From Nephrocerus scutellatus (Eukaryota; Arthropoda; Insecta; Diptera; Pipunculidae), in the NCBI GenBank assembly GCA_947095585.1, contig OX352765.1, forward strand, positions 77,235,976-77,299,975: 64,000 bases of DNA, read 5' to 3'. Under the pieces are notes generated by a model. It made no database searches. It saw only the letters and a list, made by a program, of their open reading frames with translations, and was not told the origin of the DNA. Shown in pieces: positions 22,430-33,789 of the stretch (the first letter of the stretch is position 1; each line of letters opens with the position of its first letter). The translations under genes were made by a program, and so were the position numbers.

Positions 22430-25110
22430 ACAATTCAACTACAATGCAACATTATGAGTGCTATGCAAATAGAAGCCTTATCTAAATTCTTAAATTTATT
22501 ATTTGAATTTTACAAAAACGCTACACTTTGTGGCTAAACATTTCCCATTTGTCATACTTTTGTAACATAAATGCTCTACAGAAACGGCTCTAACTCTATA
22601 TTTTGACCTCCTTGCGTGACTATTAAAAAAGGCATAAAAATAATATTTTATCAACAGGAAAGTGTGGCGCCCTTTCCGGTTTACAAATACATACATATAC
22701 ATATGAAGGGAAAATAATTACAAATCTGAAGTTAAATTGTTTCAAAGGAGGAGGGGGAGATCTCAGCACGAACATTGACATTATTATCGGCTTAAGGGAG
22801 AATTGATGACAGTACTCCTTGTCGTAGCCGAAGAACTCATCGCCTGCGGTTACATATTTATTATTATTTGTCTGCTATCATCGTAGTTTCTGCAATGCTC
22901 CGGTGTTTATTTAGGTTATACTCTTTTGTATCCTATTCAACAGCACAGAAGCACAATAAAATTTTAATTTGTTTCTCACAGAACACCAAATGCTAGAGAA
23001 TCTCAGTTTTACTATAGCAATCATCATGCTAACACCTAATCAATAAATTAATTCCATTTAACCAAAATTACCTATCGGAAACAGCCGCAATTAAGTACAA
23101 GTTCCATTCAATAAAAGTTTAGTTGTTTCAACAATAATATTCCTTTATCTACGTTCTATGAGTATATGGCTATTAAATTTTGAACTAAGTCTCAATTTGC
23201 ATTGTGATCGTAAGTATGTGGATCGTACTGAGTACTGCAAATACATATAAATTTAAAACTTTGTTTATAAACTCAAAAACCCCAATTGCATGCATCAACA
23301 AATCAAACTTAAATCTGGATGGCATTGCACTTTTGTCTATTGCCATTGCCAACGAATGAACTAACAAAGTCTCTGCACAAAAGCACAAAAGCACACTATA
23401 GCACATAACAGTCTATTCAGAGTTAGAAGGTTCGTAGCAGAGCAGCAACGCAGTAGCAGATTTAGGGTTTCATAGTCGTACCACCATCTAGATATGAATT
23501 GTAACAATTGAAGGGGGAGGTTGGCTGGTTAGCATTGCCATTGCCACTGGTTCTGGTTGGCATGCCCTGATGGTGCTATGGCCAAAAGGATGAGACGAAA
23601 ATAATGGCGCATAATGTCCATTATTCGAAAACAAACGACTATCGTGTGTTATTCTGATAACAGTTAGAATAGCAAAACGGCACAGAATGCTCTTGCCAGA
23701 CGGTGGATGCGATGCGGCTGTTGTGTGTGCGATGGCAAACCTCAGACTGAAAGTTTGTCCTTTTGGTGATCGGCACGCTGTTTGGAATGGACACAGTGAT
23801 GGTAATGGGAATTTAAAGGATTTTCATTTGAGTTGTACACGGGAGGACCGCCCGACGGTACACTGTAAAAAATTTAGGGCTTATATTTAGAATCTGCGAA
23901 TGTTTAGTCGTGGGCACAAGTTTCAAAACGAAATGGTGCATAGGAATCGTATTTTGGTTGATTTTGGCTACAAGTATTTATATATTTTCTTCTTCTCTAA
24001 ACGATTTCGTTTTGTATCATGCATCAGAGTGCTCGTCTTATTGTTAAGTGACAGTAGAATTTCGTGAAAGAAGTGGTCTATGTGGGGTAAACTAAATCGT
24101 ATAAAAATCTATATACTAATTGGTCGTTTGACTCACTCATTCACTCACGCACGCACGCACCACTGTGATTCTAAAACTGCGATGAAATATCATCAGTATT
24201 CTAATTCGGGTATTCACAAACTCTTAACAGATACATTAACTATAATGAAATGGAAGATTTGGCCACAAACAGACAAGCCACAAGCCACAAATACACAAAC
24301 ACAACAGGTACACGAAGTTAGTATTGAGAATTTAAAAATAACCGATAGATTGTCAAAACTTGAATCGAATTCGCCCACTGCCAACCACCTCTCCACTGCA
24401 TACAGCGATGAAATTTTTGCAATATATTTTTTCCGAAGAGAGCTGGGTACATTATTCAACGTCGAAAGATTCGTTTTTGAATTCTCTATACCCTGTCAGA
24501 CCGCAGAAATGCCAGTCTGAACGAAAGAAAAAAGCTATTATGCTATTCAAAGCTCTTAATAAAAATGCGGTTGTGTCTGTATCGCAGGTACGGACAGATC
24601 ACGTGTACACCTACAATATTGAAAAGTACTTCGAGTGAGCTCTGAAATGCGGAAAATAAGACATTCTTGCTTCTGGCTACACTGGGCTACTTGTCGGACT
24701 CATGCAGAGTTCCCATGATACCCAATGTAGCTAGAAGGTCAACTAACAAACGCATACGACACACTACAATAACTTTTCGCAATCGGGATGCTAACTGGAG
24801 ATACTCAGATACTATTAAAGCGTACATGACAGAGACTGTAATGAGAACTATGCAAGGAAATACTAGTGTCTTGACTGGGGTGCAGCCGACATTCAACCCA
24901 AAGCTGCCAACACTTTATTAAAAACTTGTGGTTTTAGTTTTATTTTTGTTTTGTAGTTTATTTATTTTTGCTTTGTTAACTAGTTTTAAGTAGATTTAAA
25001 TATTTTCAAGTTATAACTTAAAATATTTTTTGAAAAATGCATATTTCTAAGTGGTTTAATTGATTTTAGGGGGTTAATTGGTATCATATAAAAGGTAATA
25101 AAAATAAATT
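22430..25110. other. Unassigned DNA, no supported gene
   Basis: Several open frames exist, the longest about 146 codons at 24080-24520, but none has a recognisable motif or usable gene context. A CACGCACGCACGCACC simple repeat lies near 24147. The segment 24080-24930 is unrecognised and may be an old mobile element. Confidence 0.35.
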
Positions 25111-25690
25111 TAATCTTTTTTTTTTACAAAATGTGTATGGGTGCCCCGGACCCCGGCGCCCGATCACTACCAAATTATTACAAAAATATGTTGTCTATTG
25201 GAGATACACATGCGTATAAAATTTGAAGATAATCGGGTACTTTTTTTTACAAAGGTGTATGGGTGCCCGGCGGTCAGCCATCAGCAGAATAGGGGAAATA
25301 ACACAGAATGCTCTAAAATTGCAGGTGGCCGTAACTATTTCTGACTGGTGGAAGTGCGATCAAACCTCCACGTGGTGGCCTCCGGTAATTTTCCTCCAAT
25401 GCAGGAAAAGCTGAATGATCGGGCTAGTCCCTTCAAAGTAAGGTTGGCGCGAGGCCAATAACCTCGCCTGTAAAAAATTATTATTACGGAACCCAAAATT
25501 AGACTCGTTTAGACTGATGAACGACGACGACCACGGCAACGAAAACGGCTAAACGATTTAGGAATTTTCTCATGGAACGTACGCTTATTGTATAGAGCTC
25601 GAGCTGCACAGCACCTGGCCGATACCCTGCCCGATCACTTTCAAATATTTACAAAAAGTGTTGTCCATCGGATATTCACATACAGAAAAC
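25110..25690 (-). repeat. Family A units interrupted by a non-LTR fragment
   Basis: Minus-strand family A units occupy about 25125-25265 (ATACACATGCGTATAAAATT, CGGGTAC, GGTGCCCCGG). Unit sequence resumes at about 25622 (CCCGATCACTTTCAAATATT, GTGTTGTCCATCGG). The intervening 360 bp is the fragment at 25265-25621. The array is cut short at 25690. Confidence 0.65.
25265..25621 (+). pseudogene. 5' end of a non-LTR retrotransposon
   Basis: After non-coding, GC-richer sequence, the + strand at about 25548-25620 reads LGIFSWNVRLLYRARAAQHL then ADTL. This is the first block of an apurinic-type endonuclease (the canonical form has T-W-N-V-R followed by a hydrophobic LYRAG stretch). Only about 25 codons remain, so the clade is uncertain. 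It keeps the 5' end and lacks the 3' end, the reverse of usual 5' truncation. Confidence 0.55.
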
Positions 25691-25956
25691 TATTGAATTA
25701 ATACGAAAAGCTCATTATTATGCTTAATATAATATTAATAACTTTAACAGGTTAAAAGAATACTCTTTTTAGTGAACCCGTCACCACCGCCGAAACACAG
25801 TATTTGATTAATGCACCCTGCACGCTCCCGAGACAACCCAGCACCTTCCATAGCCACCCCACACACCCCAAGTAATAACCCATCACCACAGCCCACCCAC
25901 AATACAAATAAACATAAACATTAAATTTTTTTACATAATGTACCCTTTTAAAATTC
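25691..25956. other. CA-rich segment before a family A copy
   Basis: No gene. The segment 25780-25930 is C- and A-rich (CCACCCCACACACCCCAAGT style) and resembles the body of the Helitron fragment at 36004-36290, which also directly precedes a family A left end. Confidence 0.35.
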
Positions 25957-27185
25957 TTTTTTAAATTCTCTATATTAACTTCGCGTGCACGTGGCTGGGT
26001 GGCTGGCTGGCTGGTCAGATTTTCTGATCAATTTTTAACCCACACATGTATATTGCCGGTGGCAATACTTTCTTTTAAAATTTGAGGCCCCTCGGAACTC
26101 GGGGTCATACAAATATTTTAAAAAATGTACCCGCTTTTCTTAAAATTTTATACAAATGTGTATCTCCAATGGGAACACTTTTTGTAAAAATTTTGGAGAG
26201 ATCGGGCCCCTGGGTCGGGGGGGACTCACACAAATTTTATGAAAAAAGTTCCCGATTTTCTTCAAATTCTATACGCATGTGTATCTTCGATGGACAAAAC
26301 TTTTTGTAAAATTTTTGAAGCGATCGGGCCCCGGGGTCGGAGGGCTCCCATACACATTTTTTTTTAATTATCAATTTTTAACGCACTTCCTAAAGCCCGA
26401 TTTTCCTGAAATTTTGTACACATGTGTATTGCCGGTGACAATACTTTTTTTAAAATTTGGAAGTGATCGGGCCCCGGGTTCGTGGGGCTCCCATACAAAT
26501 TTAAAATAAAAATTACCCGATTTTTTTTCAAATTTTACACACATGTGTATACCCAATCAACAATACTTTTTCTAAAATTTGGTAGTAATTGGGCCTCGGG
26601 TTTGGCCGCAAGGCCCTTATACACTTTTTTAAATATCTTATAGTGGCATCAGATACCGTCGTACTTTAATGACTGTGTGCGGTGTGTGCTGCGCAGTCGG
26701 CTGCGCTACTTGGTTTTGGTGGTGGAGAGAGAGAGAAATCTTAGCTCACACACAAATGAACCCAACAAATGAAACGAGACATAAATATTTTATGCTTAAT
26801 TCAACTTACTTACCTATTTACTGAATTGTATTTTTATTGATGTCGTTTTTTGTTGTCGATATCAACTTACAGATAGAACAACAAGTTTTCACAATATTCT
26901 GTCATTTGGCGTTTTCATAAATTAGTTCAGAGCAGTCAAAGAGTTCTCAAGAAAAATGCTCGTGCTTCTTATTTGCTCAGAGTATGAGCGTGCTCTAACT
27001 CTAAGTGCTCAGAATAAAATGATCTGAGCTTTTTCAATTTTAACATCTGATGTCAAATGTTTGTTTCGATGATTTTCTCCTACAATAAAAAAAATGGCCC
27101 AGGATCGAGGGGCTCCCATATCAATTTCTGCAATTAGAGAATTTAGATGAAAAATTTTAATTTTTATGGGTTGTTTTTTTTTTTC
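25957..27185 (+). mobile_element. Family A element, long copy with five units
   Basis: Left end TAAATTCTCTATATTAACTT is followed by GTGGCTGGGTGGCTGGCTGG and five units of about 110-135 bp, each with a CATGTGTAT core (about 26043, 26154, 26275, 26411, 26543) and most with a GATCGGGCC block. The first has GCCGGTGGCAAT, the middle ones CTCCGATGG-like cores and the last CGCAAGGCCC. A 500-bp unique tail (GGTGTGTGCTGCGCAGTCGG, then GAGAGAGAGAGAAATCTTAG) leads to the right end TTAGAGAATTTAGATGAAAA and TTTTTATGGGTTG. TAAATTCTCTA at the left and TAGAGAATTTA at the right form inverted ends. It encodes no protein. The ends and simple repeat resemble non-autonomous Helentrons (DINE-1-like), but that placement is inference. 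Confidence 0.75.
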
Positions 27186-27189
27186 TTTT

Positions 27190-28700
27190 ACTATCAAAGG
27201 GTTATTTTAATTTTCTATACAAACAATAGGTTTTGTCTTAAAACACGAAAAAATCTTTCCACATTTTGTTGCATCGGGTTTTATGCATTGCCATGCAACA
27301 GCTATCGATTGCGTGCCAGTTAATGAGTTATCAATAGTTTTTAATATTAGTTATCTCGGTGCCGAAGACCTTTAGTTGTTAGTGCACTTAATTTTTTTAA
27401 GTTTATTTATGTAATTTATTTACGTTAATAAATGTTTTGTAATAATAATAATAATAATATTAGTTATCTATATTACAACCATGACCGCAAGAAGAAGACT
27501 AAGCCTGCAAGACCATTAGACTAACACCAAAGTGCAGTCTGCAAGACCATGCCTTAATCTAAGACGGAGATATTCTTGGTCTGCTTTAAACAATATTTGA
27601 ATGTAACAAAAATTTAGTCCCACATCGATAAAAATTTTTAGTCTCCTTTCAAAAATTAATCCGGCATTGTGGGGACTTTCAAACAATCAATGGCTTTAAA
27701 AGTCAAAAGAAAAAATTGCACTCTTTCTCATGTGGCTTCAACTTTTTCTCGCGCCTTGCTTCACGTCTTCTAAGAAATTTTCGCGGTTGCATATTATTTT
27801 AAATTATTGCCGGTTTTTAATTCCTAGTATATCCATCGAAATCTCAAATCTTAGACGATTTTGAAAAAAAATTTGTAGGAGCAAGTTCTCACAGTGTACG
27901 CGCGCAGCCCACTCGAAATGGCAATTGCGCTGATGCAAACACCACACAAAGTAGTGTGGAAACTCTCCCCAATCCTCAGCCTTAGCTTTGAAAGAGAATT
28001 GAACGAAGCAATCTGGATATTTATGTGAAAATTGCCTAACTGATGCTTCAAATAATTGTGTTGGGAATGAGTTTTTTTTTTCCACCAAAGCATTTGCATG
28101 CTTATCTCAGACAGAAATCAAAAGGAAGAGAAAGTGTCCTTTTCTATGGAAGGCTGGTATTCATTTTTTTTAATTCACACATAACTGCAACACGACGCTG
28201 AACTGAATGTAATTTAACAGAGCAGAATTCTGTGTGATGCCTAATTCTTTGGTATTTATTGCCGCAGAAAATAATTGCCGACAATTTGGTGTAATAAAAG
28301 AAGATTTAATTTGGTTATCTTTTTCTTTTGCAAAATATGCAAATATAATGGTTTATTGTTTTCGCATTGTAAGCAGGGACAGCCAGAGAGGTCATCACAC
28401 TTGTTGTTGAATTGTGCTGCTTAGAATGTAGGATATTGTGCAACCTGACGATTGCTTGGTTAAGTTATTTGTTATTTTTGAGCATAGTGACAATTTTTTT
28501 ACCAGATCTTCTTTTTATGTTTATACTTTCTTTATGATCGTTAAGAACACTTTGTCGAAAGTTGTGACTTCTAGCCTTACGTTCCGCTCCTTTCATCTGA
28601 TCCACTGGCAATTATAACTGCAACATTTTCGGAGTAACTCAGCTTTTACATAAGCTAAGCGATAGTGACTGGAATTTGTATGATAGAGCTGCAGATATTC
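27190..28700. other. Intergenic DNA with AAT microsatellite
   Basis: No gene supported. An (AAT)n run lies near 27440-27460. Open frames of up to about 95 codons at 27800-28100 show no motif. Confidence 0.4.
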
Positions 28701-28704
28701 GATT

Positions 28705-28843
28705 TTATTAAAAACTTTTATTTAACTTGACTTGACTTGACCATTTTTGTCTGTATTTTCGAGTTCTTTGAGGTCCTTTTTAACCACCTTCCACACGACC
28801 TTAAGAGCTGAAATTTATTGAGTGTCTAAGTCCAAAATAGCAT
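28705..28843 (+). repeat. Family B repeat, short copy
   Basis: Starts AAAACTTTTATTTAACTTGA, contains GAGGTCCTTTTTAACCACC and CACACGACCTTAAGAGCTGA, and stops where the family A left end begins at 28844. Only one module is present. Confidence 0.65.
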
Positions 28844-29312
28844 TTTTAAATTCTCTATATTAACTTCGCGTGCACGTGGCTGGCTGGCTGGTCAGATTTT
28901 CTGATCAATTTTTTGCCCACTTTCAATGGCCCGATTTTATTGAAATTTTGCACACATGTATATTTCCGGTGACAATACTTTCTATTATAATTTGAGGCCC
29001 TCGGGTTCGGGGGGCTCCCATACAAATATTTTACAAAATTTACCCGATTTTCTTTAAATTTTGTACACATTTGTATGTTCGATGGAAAACACTTTTTGTA
29101 AAAATTTGGAGCGATCGGCCCCTTGGGGACCCCAATATACAATTTTTAAATATCGCTATATCGCATCAGATCACGGCAAAGTCTGAGCTCTGTGCTTTGT
29201 GAGCAGCGCTGTTCGCTGCCGCTGCGTCATTTGGTGTATGTGTGTGTGTGTGTGTATCTCCGATTAGAGAATTTACAAGAAAAATTTTAATTTTTATGGG
29301 TTGTTTTTTTAT
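28844..29312 (+). mobile_element. Family A element, compact copy with two units
   Basis: The left end (TAAATTCTCTATATTAACTT, then GTGGCTGGCTGGCTGG) and right end (TTAGAGAATTTACAAGAAAA, then TTTTTATGGGTTG) are both intact. Two units separate them, the first of the GGTGACAATACTTT type and the second of the TTCGATGG type. The tail is shortened and carries a (TG)n run at 29237-29257 ahead of the right end. It shows that about 470 bp is enough for a complete copy. Confidence 0.78.
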
Positions 29313-30034
29313 ATTTCACATATGACGCGTGTCGCGCAAGTAAAAATATCTTTTACTAATGTTTTTTATCAGTTGAAATATCTCGGACTAATATTTTTTA
29401 TAATTTCCCTTTTAAATAAAACTCACTTTTATTTGATTAAAATTATATTTGAAAAAGACTTTTTGATATAATCAATGAATATATCATTAATACAGGTATA
29501 CTCAGATGGAGCACCAAATCAAACAATATAATTAATGCAACTCTACTCTGATGGAGCACCGACGGCGACCTTCTTACTCAACGATAAAAACAAATCTCTC
29601 CTACTCTATTGTCACTCCGTTTTCTTTATTCCTTGGTCATGGCTGTATCTTATCTTTATGACTCCTACACAACATTCTGAACTTCTGCTTATTCGGCAGG
29701 AATTTGCTGAAGTACGAATGTGCCGTCAGAGAGCCGCTTTACTTTATGATTGTGCCTTTGTCTGTGTGGCACCGCAATTTGATATTCTTTATCAAATGCA
29801 GATTCAATCGCAAAAGTTCTTTCGGCAAACTGCTGAGTACCACAAATTGGTGTATCTGCAGATCGAATTTGATCGTGGTGGCATGCATTTATCACTCGCG
29901 TAATGGTTGAAATCGCACCATTTTCTCCTTTTTAAATTCTTTTTTAACCACCTTTTGCACGACCTAGAGGGCTGTAATTTAAACAATACTCTATAAGTCC
30001 ATCCAGATACTGGCTTAAGCGGACGATATGGAAA
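29313..30034. other. Unassigned DNA with a partial family B block
   Basis: CTCWGATGGAGCACC occurs twice near 29500 and 29550. Overlapping open frames at 29535-30112 show no motif. A family B block (ACCACCTTTTGCACGACCTA) lies at 29940-29965. Confidence 0.35.
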
Positions 30035-30140
30035 CCATTCGTAGAAAAGCAAGCTGTACAAGATGCTTTCATCCAGATTGAATGAGCGGCTCGAAATCTG
30101 GGGGGGCTGCACATAAATGAGAGCAACCCAAAGCAGTGGA
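30035..30140 (+). pseudogene. Short non-LTR reverse transcriptase fragment
   Basis: The + strand gives DAFIQIE, a stop, AARNLGGLHINESN, which matches the segment after the catalytic YADD in many non-LTR reverse transcriptases (E-A-A-R-x-L-G-L-x-I-N-E-x-K-T-K). About 35 codons survive, immediately upstream of the inverted-repeat element at 30222. Confidence 0.45.
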
Positions 30141-30784
30141 CACGCCTGCGAGCAGAAGATTGATCATTGCTTCATGGACTAAGATGGCGAAGAGTGAGGA
30201 ATGACGATTCCGGAGACTCTACAGGGTGTCCCCAAATTCGTGCACAATCGTTTGGGAAATGATTCTTGGGTATATTCCAAGAAAAACATCGTTCTTCAGT
30301 AAGGGTCTATCTCTTATGTTGACACCATTTATCGGGGATATAAGAAAAAGCTTACTTTGGTGTACCCTGACCCATGTTAACGAAAATCGCTCTCTTAATA
30401 CTAATGGTAGAAACTTCGTTTAGGACTTTTTTTTTAAGAAATGCAGTACAGGTACAGCCTTTATAAATGCCTTTAAATAAAGTTGATATCTTATTTGGGT
30501 CTTCAGATATCCAACTTATATGCCTGTTCCAGTTTGTTTGCCCATGCTAATTTTTAATTTTGATTCAATTTTCTCCAGAAAATGCCTAATAAACATAGCG
30601 TTTCACAATTCCTATGAACTTAATAATAATAAACATGTTAGCTAATAAAAATACATTTTTAATTTAAAACGCTTGAAACGAGTATTTTGCGTAGTAGTTT
30701 GCTTTGATCTGAAACAAATTGCAAACTCGCGTTGAATTGATTTTTCTTTTTTTTTTGTGATTTGTCAATGTTCTTCCAGTTCTG

Positions 30785-31015
30785 AGCTATACTTAAGATC
30801 CGCTTTTACCACACAGAATTTGGTGAGCAGCTATATCTCACACAGCATTTTTGATATTTTGCGTGTGACGCGTTTCGCGCGTCGTTTGTGGCGCGTGTAA
30901 TGCATGGAAAAGTGGAACTGGTATATATCGGCTTTTACTAGACAGAATTTGATGAGACTTGTTTTAAAAGAATTGGTTAGCGCTCGGCTTGCGATGACGT
31001 AATTTGTGACCCCAA
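30785..31015 (+). repeat. Family B-like repeat upstream of the Helentron helicase
   Basis: Contains TTTTGCGTGTGACGCGTTTC and the CGGCTTTTACTAGACAGAAT, GATGAGACTTGTTTTAAAAG and GGTTAGCGCTCGGCTTGCGA blocks. The same blocks occur at 11020-11080 and 11465-11550 without a helicase. They may be the non-coding upstream part of the Helentron or an independent insertion. Confidence 0.5.
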
Positions 31016-31020
31016 AAATT

Positions 31021-33110
31021 AGAAATACAAACACTTACTTTGAATTTAATCGAAATTTCAAAACGCTAATGCAAATCAAACTAACAAAACGAAGGAATAA
31101 CAAAGACATCACAAATGGAGACTCCAGAGTTTCTCGATCTCAAGAGAAAGGCAAACGCAAAGCAATTGGTACAACACATTATATGGTTATTAACATCAAA
31201 ATACCCACACCCGTTGGAACTGTTCTTGACTGGTCCTGCTGGATGTGTTAAGACTTTTCTCATCCAACTCATCATGGAAACTTGTAATCTATTTACAGAT
31301 ACGGATAGTTATTGTAATGCCTACATTACATGTGCATCCACAGGGAAAGCCGTGGTTTCTATAGGAGGCACGACTGTTCATACTGCGTTTAAAATCACCC
31401 TTTCTAGCTTACAAATGCCATTATCGGACGAGGTCACGGGTTTGTAAAGATCTTTATTCAAGTATGTCGAGATGATACTCATCGATGAAGTCAGCATGAT
31501 TGGGGCGGAAATGTTAGAACGCGTAGACTGAAAGAAATAACTGGAAATTATGATGCCGCTTTTAATGGATTGCACATTATTTTTATTGGTGATTTGAGGC
31601 AGTTGCCACCGGCTAGAGCCAATCCCATTTGGATCGATGGTCAGCAGTTATAGAAGGGAATTGTTTTTTTATAAATTGAGCGAAGTTATAGGCCAGGAGA
31701 ATGCCTAAAAAAGGTTGGCATGCGAGATCGATTGGATAAACAAAAGTTGCAATTTATTGAATCAAGATTCTGCTCAGAGACGGAAGCGGAAGAACGCTGT
31801 CCTAATGGAATTCGAGTATTCAATGATAACCGTTCTGTCGATGCGTATAATTTGAGAATCTTGAGTTTATCTGATGAAACATCGAATTCGTTGCTGATGA
31901 CGATATCTTCCCTTGTGGAGCTAGTCGCGAAAAAGAAAGGGTCGCTAGAGAGAAGCTTCACAAACTCAACACGATTGACACAAGAAATTATTATACGAAA
32001 TTATTCTCGTTGTAACCACAAACATGGACGTTGATGATGGGTTTGCCAATGGGACAGTAGGCAAATTGGCACACGTTCTACGCGTTTGGCTTCTTTTCCT
32101 AACGGCGTCGGTGCCAAAACACGTGGGAAAATGGCTGGCTATACAAATGCAAAAGGAATTAGTAGAGCAACAGTTCCTATCAATCGTAGATCCGCAACAG
32201 TTCCTCTCAATCGAAATAAATCGATTCTTACTAAAATGAAACCACTTTCACTAAAACTGGACTGCTCGTTAACAATTAAAATCGCAAGGAGGGATTTTTG
32301 ATGAAATTGTTTATAAATACAGTAAAACACATTCACAGTTCACATTCACAGGGTCACAGTTCAAGAAGAACTTCATATTGTACCTACTGATGAGCGTAAA
32401 CGTTTTTACCATGGTAGACGAGAAAATGAAACGATGCTTCCATTAAGAAACGAGTTTACCCGGGTATCTACTGTCCATCTTCATACAATTGATCGGATTA
32501 TACTCACCCAGCATTAAGCGGGCTTCGGCATCTATCAAAATGCTGGCGATTCTTTCTGTCTGTGATGATGCTTACTTGAAAATAAATTCCTAGCACGTAA
32601 GTCAAACCAAATCTGCTTTTGGGGACATATGCACTGCGATATGCACTCTACTTAATGGTAAATAAATTGTAATGGTCACAGTTTATATTTCAGTCAATGA
32701 GAACGTTAAAGACAATAGATTTTCTGCACGAGGCATTGTTAGCATATACAGAAGGGGGTTCAAAGCGTTATCATGCACTTCCGCTCATACTTTGCGGCGA
32801 TTTCAATATTCACTTTGATAAAGATGACGGACTGCACTTAGTATTTTTGAAAAGAGAACCTAATTTAGATATAGTTTCTGGTAGAATACTGGGGACGACT
32901 AGATGTGGTACAAACATTGATGCGATGTTTTCACGATTCGTAACTTATGTAACTTCCGACCTTCACGTATATTATTTTAGTTACCACAAACCTATTGTCA
33001 CAGTATTTATTAATGACGTTACTATTCACGAAACTAATAACGTTCAAGATGATGTTAATGCTGAAGGAAATCAATCAATCAATCTTTCTAATAACAATGT
33101 ATTTATGTAA
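31021..33110 (+). pseudogene. Helentron relic: Pif1-like helicase and endonuclease
   Basis: Pif1-type helicase blocks appear in order in shifting frames. They are Walker A FLTGPAGCVKTFLIQ (about 31224-31265, usual G-K-T changed to V-K-T), CASTGKAVVSIGGTTVHTAF (31330-31390), Walker B ILIDEVSMIGAEML (31476-31515), HIIFIGDLRQLPPARANPIW (31570-31632), then DDGFANGTVGKL, VPINRRSATVPLNRNKS, EIVYKYSKTHSQ and ELHIVPTDERKRFYHGRREN (32360-32420). From 32697 a 137-codon open frame carries PLILCGDFNIHFDKDDG, TTRCGTNIDAMFSRFV and FSYHKPIV, the endonuclease. Helicase followed by endonuclease is characteristic of Helentrons. The Rep nuclease is not visible and many frames are broken, so it is inactive. Confidence 0.85.
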
Positions 33111-33303
33111 TATAAGTAATATATTTTTATGTATTTCAGTATTATAAAAAATGCTTTTTTTACCCCCTTTTGCGTATTGTATATATTCCAAGAATCTTTC
33201 TTAAGGAGTAAACTCCAGACGCGCGTCGGAGCTGACACACACCTTTTTTTTTCTTAGAATATACCCAAGAATCACTTCCCAAATTATTATGCACGAATTA
33301 TGG

Positions 33304-33690
33304 GACACCCTGTATAATGATAAGATCTACGGGCATTATCACAGTGTCGATATCTCTAAGAGCCTGCCGAGCTTCTGTAATTAGGACACCTACCTCGAAT
33401 AAACGAAGAAGATCCTGCTTGGAAACTCCTTTGCGGTAGGATTTGTGGAGCACGACAGCGAGGCAGGCCAAACGTACGCTAAAAATGGAATTAGGGGACA
33501 CCCTGTATAATGATAAGATCTACAGGCATTATCACGGTGTCGATAGCTCTAAGAGCCTGCCGAGCTTCTGTGATCAGAACACCTACCTCGGATAAACGAA
33601 GAAGATCCTGCTTGGAAACTCCGTTGCGGTAGGATTTGTGGAGCACGACAGCGAGGCAGGCCAAACGTACGCTAAAAAATTTACGCTGAG
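33304..33690 (-). repeat. 193-bp tandem duplication with an unrecognised open frame
   Basis: GACACCCTGTATAATGATAA begins at 33304 and again at 33497, a 193-bp period, and the copies are nearly identical. Each includes the end of the CAGGGTGTCCC inverted repeat. On the minus strand each copy encodes FSVRLACLAVVLHKSYR, GVSKQDLLRL, VGVLITEARQALR and DTVIMPVDLIIIQGVP without stops. In the copy nearer 33790 the frame extends to 99 codons. The protein is not recognised; openness across both copies may reflect recent duplication rather than selection. Confidence 0.7.
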
Positions 33691-33789
33691 ATTTAAGGAA
33701 TTGGGACCAGTTTTGGTGGGTAGCGGACACCGGTTGTAGAGCAAAATATGATGATGATCTATCAACAACAAAACAGTAAATAATTTTCA

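Larger units (their letters stand above)
30222..33312. mobile_element. TIR element (CAGGGTGTCCC ends, TA target) enclosing a Helentron relic
   Basis: CAGGGTGTCCCCAAATTCGT at 30222 is answered by the reverse complement CAGGGTGTCCCATAATTCGT ending at 33312. The match extends about 65 bp through TGATTCTTGGGTATATTC. TA flanks both ends (30220-30221 and 33313-33314), as expected for Tc1/mariner-type insertion. No transposase was recognised inside; the interior is family B-like sequence and a Helentron relic. Either the Helentron entered a larger TIR element, or two separate short TIR elements happen to flank it. Confidence 0.6.

Noticed and set aside
24080..24520. Open frame of 146 codons
   Set aside because: No recognisable domain, no splice or promoter context, Thr/His-rich start from a CACGC simple repeat. 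Kept as unassigned DNA.
30222..30430. A host gene starting near 30226 (65 codons)
   Set aside because: The frame lies within the inverted repeat and interior of the CAGGGTGTCCC element and shows no conserved block.
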